DNA from: Hypomesus transpacificus
Lineage: Eukaryota > Chordata > Actinopteri > Osmeriformes > Osmeridae
Length of the DNA stretch: 64,000 nt
Reading direction: 5' to 3'
NCBI RefSeq assembly: GCF_021917145.1
Contig: NC_061065.1
Location: 14,618,924-14,682,923 of the forward strand
The notes below the pieces were generated by a model. That model did no database searches. It was given only the letters and a program-made list of their open reading frames with translations, and was not told where the DNA came from. Below are positions 27,421 through 36,809 of the stretch, piece after piece. The number at the start of each line of letters is the position of its first letter. Positions within the stretch are counted from its first letter, which is position 1. Position numbers and translations under genes: made by a program.

Positions 27421-28827
27421 ACTCTCTCTCTCTCTCTTTCTTTCTATCTCTCTCTCTCAATCTTTCTATCTCTCTCTCTGCCTTTCGTTTATTTCTCCTT
27501 CTGTTGCTATGGTTGCATCAATGACCCCCCACCCCCCACCCCAGTGATGGTTTTACAGTGCAGCTGTGTTGTAAAGATCCAAAGTGCTTGCCTTTGCTGG
27601 AACACTGATGATGCCCTAATTCACTAATTAAACGAGTCGATAGTAATTGATTGGGCCCTGGAAAATGATCTCCGTAGCTATCTCTCGCTTTCCTTCTCTC
27701 ACTTCTCTTGCTCTCTCTCCCTCTCTTTCTCTCCCACTTGTTTTCTCTCTCCGTTTATCCCTCTCTTGCTCTCTCCATCTCCATGTCCGTAGGGCTCGTC
27801 GGTCGGAGTTGTCCAGACTCTCTACCATTCTGTCTGGCTGCCAAGACTCCACCAACATAAATGATGATGTTAGAATGCACTACATGCAACGCAACACTTC
27901 AGAACACAGCACAGCAAACATTCTCATGCTCGTGTGGGACTGAGTGCAAGGGACTCTCTTTTGGAGGGTGGCGGGGGACAGTGTCAGCGCTACATCTCAG
28001 TGAAGCACAACATGCTTGTGCTAATTGTCCATGGTCCCTGTCTAGGACGGCCTCAAAAAGGAGCTCGAGTTGAAATGGTGAACAGTAAAGGTGACCGTGT
28101 CTCCGTGTCGTTATTCATAGCAGTGGAACACCATCGCACTTGTTTGCGCCAGTAGAGGAGATGGATGGAAGTAAGGTGAAGGCTGTGTGTGTTTGTCTGT
28201 TTGAAGAGAAGCACTCACCACCTACTAAAGATAAATCACTTAAACCAGCTGCCAAAGATACTGAAACGTCCTTGTCCCCCTCTCATCTCACCCACGCACA
28301 CACGCACACACACACACAGTTACTTCCCATCTATATTTATGGCCCACACTGGAAATGCTTATTGATCCAACCTACTATCCTTTCATGTGGTCTCTATCTT
28401 CGATGTGACCCATCAATTTCCTTCAAATAATCAATTTATCTGAATTTCATCAAACCACAGAAAGAGGACTGTCCTGCTCAGGTTGTTACCCTCTTCTTTG
28501 TGTAGGGACCGCAACCATTAAGCGGTCTTAATGGATTTACGATTGACCGGCTTGCCCTGTGATTTGTAACCTGCCTTTTTGGTTGGGCTGCTTCTTTCAA
28601 TATGTCGCCGTGACGCGTCTAATGTGGTCGCTGTGGTCCATCCTGTACATGCCGTGGTGGTCGTGGTGGTAAGCGGTTGTGCTAACGCAGTCGTGTGGTT
28701 GGTCTCCGTCCTCAGTGCACAGCCTGAAGCCCCTGTTGACGGTCAGCTTCACATCGGGAGACATCAGCTTGATGAACAACTATGACGACCTCTCTCCCAC
28801 TCTCATCCACACCGGCCTTAAAGGTAC

Positions 28828-28860
<33 letters not shown>

Positions 28861-30599
28861 CATTCATTCTCCTTTGCCTTTTTCTCTCCCCTTCTTCTGT
28901 CTACTCCTTCTTCCTCGGCTCGTGTCACCTTGTGTGTGTGTTGTGTGTGTGTGTGTGTTGTGTGTGTGTGTTCTGACCTGCCTCTTGTCTCTCCCCAGAT
29001 GTGGTGGTCCAGTGGTGTTCCCAGGGCGACCTGCTGGCCGTGGCGGGGATGGAGCGAGCCGCCCCCCCTCCCGACTGCACCCGGAACGCCGTCGTCAAGT
29101 TCTACAACGTCCACGGAGAACACATCTACACGCTGGACACGCCCACCCAGGTGAGGCGCAGGGGAAGGCCCACGCACAGACGCACAAACGCGCCCCTCGT
29201 GGTTTTCTCCCGGATCACTGTGGTGGTGATCAGCATTATTTCTCCTCTCTTTCCCTCTGTCGCCCCCCCCTCCCCTCCCCCCCAGCGTCCCATCACCACG
29301 CTGTGCTGGGGCCACCGGGACTCGCGCCTGTTCCTGGCGTCGGGGCCGGCGCTCTACGTGGTGCGCGTGGAGCACCGCGTGGCCGGCCTGCAGCTGCTGT
29401 GCCAGCAGGGCATCGCCACGGCGCTGAGGGAGGAGAAGGACGTGGCCAAGCTCACCATGCCCTCGCGCCTGGGCTCCTACGTCACCACCGCCTTCGCCGC
29501 CACCATCAAGGTGAAGTCGGGGTTCCTCGGCCCGTCGGCCGGGTGTCTCGGTGGGGGGTGAATGGGGGTGAATGTTCTCACCTGTTTTGCGTCCATCTGT
29601 CACTTTTCTTTGTCTCACATCTCTCCCTCTCTGTCTATCTCTCTCACTCTCTCTCTCTCTCTCCCTCCAGCCCCCCATCCCGGACCCCAACAACATGCGC
29701 GACTTCGTCAGCTACCCGACGGTGGGGAACGAGCGCCTGCACTGCACCATGAAGCGCACGGAGGACAACCCCGAGGTGGGCGGGCCCTGCTACACGCTCT
29801 ACCTGGAGTACCTCGGCGGCCTGGTGCCCATCCTCAAGGGACGGCGAATCAGCAAGCTGCGACCCGAGTTTGTCATCATGGACCCCAAAACGGACGGGAA
29901 GGCCGGTGAGTGGGAGACGGAGAAGAATCTCTCGTCATCAGGGTTGATTCAGTAAAAAAAAAAAAAGAATCTCCCTCAAAGTAGAATGTCACCGATGATT
30001 TCCCCCATGCACGTTCTACATACAAGACCGGCTCTTCTATAAGTCCGCCAATTCAGACCGGTGTGTTTTCCTCTTCTAAGCCGTGCACACAGCGAAGGGC
30101 CCCTTATCCTCATGTGACATCGCACAGGAGGAAACTCTCTCGGAGAACATGGCCGTGCATTAGAATTCCTCCCTGCTGTGACTTTCACTATCCAGACTTA
30201 ATAGGCTTCTGCCCTTCTAAGGCCCGATGTGGCCGTCCCTTCAGAATGTCCTCAACACAAAGGTGGTGGTAGTGAAATGGATACCGAGCTGTCGTCTTGA
30301 TAATAAGTTAGAGCATTTTGCGGGTGATCTTTTATCTCTATCTGTCATGTGTTAGGGGGGGCATCAGGCTTGTACCCAGGTTCCCTGTAAGAATGGGATG
30401 ACTGATACAGGACAGTTATCCAGTGTTGGTTGCCATTGAGCAAGTGATTGTGTTTGTCAAGTTGAGGGTTGAAAGTAAGTGTGTGTGTGTGTCTGGGATG
30501 CATAGGGGCCGAGCAGGTCTGTGTTAATTAAAAACTCCTTAATGGGGACTCGGATGGCCCCTGGGCCAGCCATAAATCAGCAATGCCCTCAATCCCCCC

Positions 30600-30647
<48 letters not shown>

Positions 30648-31274
30648 ACGCGCACACACTCATACCACACACACACACACCCCACACAGTGATAAATGAA
30701 GCCAGCCATGAAATACATGCAGCCCCATTCTGAATTGAAAGCCCATTAAATAAATGAGCTCGACCCAGACGAGGGTGTATTCTGCGGTTCATGGATGACA
30801 TATGAATGAGAGGGACGAAGGAGGAGAGAAAGTTACTCTGAGAGGAGAGTTTGGGACTGAATCGGTCTAAATGTTAATGACGGGAAGTTAGAAGTTTGCC
30901 TAGTCTAAGTACCTGGTTGGGTGTGCACTCTACAACATCAAAAGTGCAGGGAGCATCCAGCAGCATTTTGTAAACATTTTGTAAAACTTAAACTGGATCT
31001 TAAACTTAAGCTTCAAGTACATTTAAACCACAACAAGCAACAAATGAACAAATAATGGAAAATACATGTAATAGTTCCCTGAAGATTTTTATAAGCTAAT
31101 AAAATGGGTAACAATTAGTAGTCCCAATCCAGCAGCACCAGGTTTTGAAAATGGCCGATACCGATAACCATAAAAATGCTTATTAACATTTAAGTGGCGT
31201 CTATAATGGGTCGACCCCTATTTACCTCCCTCAACTTTCGCTCGTTCATCTTCTTTTCTCTCTCTTTCCTCCAC

Positions 31275-31350
<76 letters not shown>

Positions 31351-34300
31351 TCCCTCTCCAGACGAAGTGTACGGCAACAGTCTCATCTCCTCCATGATCG
31401 ACAGCTGTAACTGCTCAGACTCCAGCGACATCGAGCTGAGTGATGACTGGGTGGGGAAGAAGTCTCCCAAGATATCCCGAGGGAGCAAGTCCCCCAAGCT
31501 TCCCAGGTAGAGACTCGCCCCTCGGTGTGCTCGGATCAAATACATTCGAATGATTTGCTCTGATTCTTGTAACTTTTCTTAATGCATGGTGTACTCACCA
31601 CTTTGGTGTCCTTTTCCTTGATTTTTGACGCAAGATTTTTTAAGTAACAATATATTTTGAAAGCCTATTTCCCATCTTAACATGGATATTGTGCTTTCTC
31701 CGATGCTTAATTCAAGTGTTTTTGCAAGAAGGAAGGAATATTGGGCTTCACTGTTTTGTTTAGATCTTATTTCACCGCATGCCTAAACCTTCTCTTTTCG
31801 TGTGTTACCTTCTCTGTAGAGACTTAGTCTGTCCCTTTACCAACAGGATTAACATCGACCCCCGCAAGTCGCCCAAGCTCTCTCGCACTACTCAGGAGAT
31901 CTCCAGGTCGCCACGGTTACCCATCCGCAAGCCCTCCATCGGTTCTCCTAGTCTCACCCGGAGAGAGTTCCCCCTGGATGACATCACACAGGTAGTCAGC
32001 CAAATCAGCCACTGAATTGGATTGGTCGATATGGTTTTATAATTGATTCATAATGTGACCACTTCCTATTTCTGTGAATAATTGGTTTCTTTAAATATTT
32101 GGAATGTTTTGTAAGGTATGTTTTCGTTTGGTCTTTTGCAGCATAATTACCTTGCTCAGGTCACTTCCAATATTTGGGGAACCAAGTTTAAGATTGTGGG
32201 GCTTGCCACCTTCCTGCCCACGAATCTTGGTGCAGGTAACTACCCTGCAGAATGTATTAGTATTCATTCTAGATTTGCATTACACAACATAGGGCTGCAG
32301 GATTATGGCCAAAGTCATAATCACGATTATTTTGATCAATATTGAGATCACAATGAATTAACACGATTATTTGTTGATTTTAACCTAAACTAATGTTATT
32401 GTCACATAGGCTAATTATAACTGCTTTTACATCCGTATTGTGCTACATTCCTGCTAACGTACAAATATGTGCATCAAAATGAAATAGGTCCTCTTATTCA
32501 CCAAAATTCAGCATCTCCTTAAAGAATAAATTAATTAATAAAACAAAATAGAAAATGTAGCAAAACTTCAACAGGGCACTATTTTCCATTTTACATTGTG
32601 TAAATACATTCTAGGAAGCCAAAAAAAAAGAAACTTCGATAAGGAGCGTTCTACGAACGGAATGACGCATTTTAGACATCGCTCGTTCACGCAAATCTGA
32701 TCGTGGGAGGCCAAAATTGTGATCGTGATTAAAATTGGATTAATTGTGTTGCCCTAACACAACATATTTTAGTTTTTACTCATGGATCACAGTTACTTCA
32801 ATGTCACTTTCTTCTCCAGTCATCTACAAGACCAGTCTACTGCACCTGCAGCCCAGGCAGATGACCATCTACCTGCCGGAGGTGAGGAAGATCTCCATAG
32901 ACTACATCAACCTGCCTGTCTTCAGCCCCAACGTCTTCAGTGAGGATGAGGATGACCTTCCTGTCACAGGGCCCTCTAGGGTCTCCGACGACAACCCGCC
33001 GTGCACCGTTAACATCCCAATCGCACCCATCCACAGCCCTGCCCAGGCCATGTCCCCTACCCAAAGCATCGGCCTGGTCCAGTCCCTTCTAGCCAATCAG
33101 AATGTCCAACTGGACGTACTGTCCAATCCCACGGCCACCTCCGCCGGAGCCTCTGGTGGTGGTGGGGGGTCGGACCAGGGTCAGGACACCATCTTGACCG
33201 CCCAGTTTTCGGTCCCTGCCAGGTACTCAAGTCCTGGGCAGGTGATCTTTGGAGGGTTGGAGATGAGCCGACTTCTAGTGGGACCCCCGCCCTCACATCA
33301 CCCCCAGCAACAAAGTCATCAGCAACAACAGCAGCAACATCATCAGCAGCAACTGCAGCACCAACAACAACAAATTCAGCAGCATCACCAACAGCAGCTT
33401 CAACAACACCAACAACAACACCAACAACCACACCAACAACAACATCAACAGCAGCAACATCATCAGCACCAGCAACTCCAACAGCACCAACAGCAACTCC
33501 AACAGCAACACCAACAACAGCTCCAACAACAACACCAACAACAGCTCCAACAGCAACACCAACAACAGCTCCAACAGCAACACCAACAACAGCTCCAACA
33601 ACAACAGATGCAGCAGCAGCAACTGCAGCAGCAGCAGCAGCACATCCAACAGCAGATCCAACACATGCAGCAGCAGCAGCAGCAGATCCAACAGCAGCAC
33701 CAACAGCAGCTGCAGCACCAACACCATCTCCAACAGCAGCTCCAACAGCAGCAGATGCAACAGCAGCACCAACAGATACAGCAGCAGCTGCAACAGCAGC
33801 AGCAGATCCAGCAGCATCAACATCAACAGCAGCAACAGCTGCAACATCAACAGCAAATACAACAACAGCAGCAGCAGCACCATCAGGTGCAGCAGCAACA
33901 GCAGATGCAACAGCAGCAGCACCATCAGATGCAGCAGCACCAGCTCTCGAGCCCTGTCCCCTCCCTGTCGGCAGGCCCGGGCTCGGGTGCCACAGTCCAC
34001 CAGCTCCAGCAGGGGGCTCTACAGATCCAGATCCCTCACCCTCCTCAGGCTGACCTGGGGCCGGAGCGGCTGGTCGCCGCGGAGCACGAGCACCTGCTGA
34101 AGATGAAGCCCACGCGCTCGACGCCACAGCTGGCGGAAGGGGACACGGTGGTGTTCAGCGCCCCGCTGGAGCTCAGTAAGATGAACCCCCCGCCCCCGTA
34201 CCCCGGGACCGTCGCCGCCGCGGTAGCTGCAGCTGCCGCCGCCTCTGCGGCCACCGCCGCCGTGGCTTCCGCCGCCGCCTCCGGGACACCAGGGGGCAAC

Positions 34301-36809
34301 GGCGGCACGCCACCTCCGGGGGAGCTGTGCCTGAAGAAGGGTGAGTTTTCCCTGTATCCTCCAGGCCAGCAGGCGGCGCAATACCCGACTCCCCTGGGGT
34401 ACGAACGCATCACCACCTTCGATAGCAGCGGGAATGTCGAGGAGGTGTGCCGCCCTCGGACGCGCCTCGTCTGCAACCAGAACGTGTACACGCTGCAAGG
34501 CCCCGGCAGTTCAGCCACCCTCAGGGTCACATCGTCGTCGTCATCCTCCTCGGGCGATGGGAAAAAGATCCAGTTGCCCTACGCCTCGGCCACCCTCAAC
34601 AGACTCACCGTACCTCGTTACTCCATCCCCAGCGGAGACCCGCCCCCTTACCCCGACACAGCCAACCAGAGCAACGGCGGTGGGCGGAGCCCCGGCCAAA
34701 GGCTGGACAGCAGTCTGATCCACGCCACGCTCAGGAGGAACAGCCGAGAAGCGGCGCTTAAAGTCTCCCAGATGCTGGACCCTCAGAGAACACTGCCCCC
34801 GAAGGCCAAAGCTGGTAATGCGCTGGCAGCCTCCTACCAGCAGAGGGTGCCCACTGCCCTCTACACCTGCAGCCAGTGCAGCAGTAACGGTGGAGGAAGT
34901 GGGGGTGGGAGTGCGCCGGGGAGCAGCAACGGGATAGCCGGGGGAACCATCATCAGACAGGACTTCCCTCCGGGGAACGGAGCCCTGCACAGCACGGTGA
35001 TCGTCCACTCCAACAGCGCCTCCCCGCTGGCCTCCCAGTCTTCCTACAACCTGCTGAGCGCCCTGGACGGGAACGTCAGCGGAGGAGGAGGAGGGGGGGG
35101 GAACAGAGACAGGGCCGACTACGTCAACTCCGCCTTCACCGAGGACGAGGCTCTGAGTCAGTCGCTGAGGCACCTGGCTCTAGGGGGCGCCGACGTGTCG
35201 GGACTGACCCTGAAGCGACCGCCGCCGTATCAGTGGGACCCGGCTGCCACAGAGGAGGTGTGGGTGCCTCAGGAGCGGACCGCCACCCTGCCCTCCGCCG
35301 GGCCCCAGGGACACCACAAACCGCCCCCGCTCATCCTCAGTCCCACCCAGCACCTCGACGTGTCCAGGCTGCCCTTCGTCCTTTCCCCCAAGTCCCCCAC
35401 CAGTCCCAGCGCAGCAGCCTCCTTCCAGGCTGCGGCGGCCGCCGCAGGCTACCAGATCTCCCTCCAGTACCCTCCAGGCACCACCTTCAATGGACCCCAG
35501 CTCCAGCCCATGCCGGGCTCACCGCGCCCATGCTCCCCTAAGGAGTTGGTAGCACCAGTTCCCTTCTCCCAGCAAGATGCCACACTGGTCCTACCCCCTG
35601 GTTACCCTCCCAGCCTGGCCAACCTATCTTGCTGCCCTTTGCCACCCATGTACCCAGGAGGCAGCTCCTGCACCGGGCTCCCCGTTCCCCCCATCACCCT
35701 CCACACACCCTGGGGCACCTACAACCCCTGCCCCCCCATGCCCAGCCCAGCTGTGCCCCTGCCCCCCAAAGCCTCCCACATGGCGGTGGACAAGTCCCTC
35801 CTCTCGCCCCCTCCTCCTCCCCCGCCTCCCCCACCCCCACCCCCGGCGGAGCTGCAGAGTCATGGGGGCCAGCAGGAGGGTTCAGCCATGGCGGAGGCCG
35901 GGGACGCCGGCTTCCAGGAGGTCCTCTCCCTCACGGAGAGCCCCGTGCCACAGCGAGCGGCCGACAAGTTCAGCAAGAAGAACCGCAAGCGGCCGGACGG
36001 GCGGGCAGAGGAGGCCAACGTCCCTCCGCTGGCAGAGGGAGGCAAGTCGAAGAAGGAGGGCAGGGCTCTGGGGGACTTCAACTCTCTCATCTCCAGCCCA
36101 AGGCTGGGCGGCAGGGACAAGAAGAAGCTCAAGGGCCAGAAGGAGCAGCAGCTCAAGGCCAAGAAGTTGAGCAAAGCCTCCACCACCACCAGCGAGTTCC
36201 AGGACAGCTCGGAGAGCGAGCCCGAGCTCTTCATCAGCGGGGACGAGCTGCTCAACCAGTGCCAGAGCAGCAAGAAGGGCTGGAAGAGCAAGAGGAGCCT
36301 CCGCGCGGCCAGCGAGCTGGATGAGATCAAATGCCGCAAGGCCAATGAGAAGGAGGACCGGGGACTGGGAAGCCAGGGATTCGTCTACGTCATGGCCAAT
36401 AAGCAGCCTCTGTGGAACGAGGCCACCCAGGTGTACCAGCTTGACTTTGGAGGTCGTGTCACCCAGGAGTCAGCCAAGAACTTCCAGATCGAGCTGGAGG
36501 GCAGACAGGTAAGGAGGAGGTTCAACCTGGCTGGGCAGTTAGAATAGAGAGAGGCATTTTGAAAGGCAAGGTATAGAAAACACTGTTTACAGAGAGATCA
36601 GTAAGTCAGCATACAATCAAACAGAGCAGTAGCATTTGAGGTAATCCAGATATTGTTTGAACTGAATCACCAATGTGTTTGTTTGTGTCCAGGTGATGCA
36701 GTTTGGCAGGATTGATGGCAACGCCTACATCCTAGACTTCCAGTACCCATTCTCTGCTGTGCAAGCCTTTGCAGTGGCTCTGGCCAATGTCACTCAGCGC
36801 CTGAAATGA
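14428..36809 (+). CDS. tulp4: Tubby-like protein 4 (WD40 / SOCS box / split tubby domain)
   Basis: Thirteen coding exons (14428-14679, 24025-24153, 24367-24528, 25388-25568, 28716-28823, 28999-29150, 29286-29510, 29671-29905, 31362-31506, 31847-31991, 32142-32235, 32820-36508, 36693-36809) join in frame to 1877 aa, against roughly 1540 in human. The start MFAAVEHGPVLCSDSN matches human after one residue. Residues about 1-350 form WD40-type repeats (WNEPFQKLATCDTDGG, FTWSHDGTQALISYRDG). A SOCS box follows near 380-420, where family members recruit elongin B/C and cullin ligases. The tubby domain is split: its first part is at about 420-660 and its last beta strands and C-terminal helix are at about 1790-1877 (ending ALANVTQRLK). 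Between them is a long disordered insert with a Gln/His block (about 770-985), poly-Ala, poly-Gly and poly-Pro. Exon 12 alone is 3.7 kb. Exon 5 joins exon 4 without the short DGPAAYPIPV-like segment of human; a small exon may have been missed. Confidence 0.95.
16613..17077. repeat. GA/GACA-rich low-complexity block with internal duplication
   Basis: Purine-rich (GAGA)n and (GAGACA)n sequence on the plus strand. A unique segment of about 85 bp (starting GACGAGAGAGGCGAGAGATA near 16645) recurs 164 bp later near 16809, so the block grew partly by segmental duplication and not only by slippage. Confidence 0.9.
17403..18341. repeat. Minisatellite with two unit lengths (29 and 34 bp), about 30 copies
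   Basis: The core CACCACAGCTCTCCCTGACC is repeated about 30 times over 0.94 kb. Units end either in AGACTATAG/AGACTGTAG (29 bp) or in AGACTGTGTGCTAG (34 bp), giving an irregular mix of roughly 19 short and 13 long units by hand count. Homogeneity is high, with scattered single-base variants. It lies in tulp4 intron 1. Confidence 0.95.
19373..19402. repeat. (CA)n microsatellite
   Basis: Uninterrupted CA run of about 30 bp preceded by (CACT)n, in tulp4 intron 1. Confidence 0.95.
21218..21560. repeat. 53-bp minisatellite, about 6.5 copies
   Basis: Units begin CAGTCTCTGAGGGGGGG at 21218, 21271, 21325, 21378, 21431, 21484 and 21537. Each carries a run of seven or eight G residues and a TCCCC(T/C)(A/G)TCCTCCAG segment. 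One unit is 54 bp because of an extra G. Located in tulp4 intron 1. Confidence 0.95.
23441..23486. repeat. (CT)n microsatellite
   Basis: CT-dinucleotide run in tulp4 intron 1, about 540 bp before exon 2. Confidence 0.9.
23804..23827. repeat. Poly(G) run of 24
   Basis: Homopolymer of 24 G residues near the end of tulp4 intron 1. Length may be inexact because such runs are hard to sequence. Confidence 0.85.
24228..24312 (+). mobile_element. tRNA-derived SINE copy
   Basis: It shows a pol III A box (TAGCTCAGTGGTAGAG), a B box (GGTTCAAATCT) and a tail GTACGTTGCTTTGG, the start of the tail motif shared by many fish SINEs. The head most resembles tRNA-Cys. It lies in tulp4 intron 2, 75 bp after exon 2. 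The tRNA part does not form a clean acceptor stem, so it is not a working tRNA gene. Confidence 0.7.
25081..25204. repeat. (CT)n-rich microsatellite
   Basis: Interrupted CT-dinucleotide tract in tulp4 intron 3, 180 bp before exon 4. It also lengthens a spurious 329-codon frame (24637-25626). Confidence 0.9.
25569..28715 (+). other. tulp4: tulp4 intron 4 (3.1 kb)
   Basis: Non-coding sequence with (CA)n at 25571-25593, poly-C plus (TC)n at 25949-26000, an 18-bp CA-containing repeat near 26690-26760, and (CT)n at 27366-27480. No exon, RNA gene or transposon with clear ends was recognised. Confidence 0.6.
29906..31361 (+). other. tulp4: tulp4 intron 8 with (CA)n and (CT)n tracts
   Basis: Intronic sequence carrying (CA)n at about 30602-30645 and a pure (CT)n run at 31278-31346. 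The CT run leads straight into the exon 9 acceptor at 31361 and so acts as an unusually long pyrimidine tract. Confidence 0.8.
32290..32756. mobile_element. Non-autonomous hAT-type DNA transposon (MITE), 467 bp
   Basis: An exact 8-bp target duplication ACACAACA flanks the element (32282-32289 and 32757-32764). The ends are TAGGGCTGCAGGATTA on the left and, on the opposite strand, TAGGGCAACACAATTAATCC on the right. Subterminal copies of an ATCACGATTATT / GTGATCGTGATTAA motif occur near both ends. The interior is AT-rich and non-coding. The element fills most of tulp4 intron 11 and ends 63 bp before exon 12. Confidence 0.85.
33307..33945 (+). repeat. tulp4: Coding CAR/CAY repeat: Gln/His-rich block of Tulp4
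   Basis: About 640 bp of exon 12 consist almost wholly of CAA, CAG, CAC, CAT and CTC/CTG codons, giving about 213 residues of Gln with spaced His, Leu, Met and Ile. Around 33488-33607 a 24-bp unit encoding QQQHQQQL repeats about five times. Mixed CAA/CAG use shows that it is not one pure CAG expansion. The frame is kept throughout. Confidence 0.95.

Noticed and set aside
28501-28720. Search for a missing short tulp4 exon (human DGPAAYPIPV region)
   Set aside because: A weakly similar string (GAVPVPTA) follows the CA repeat near 25597, but it lacks a usable acceptor, so it was not called. Exon 4 to exon 5 joins in frame without it.
33057-34127. Long minus-strand open frames (up to 356 codons) opposite the tulp4 Gln block
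   Set aside because: They are the complement of CAR/CAY codons and give Leu, Val or Ala-rich sequence with no domain. The sense frame is clearly the real protein.
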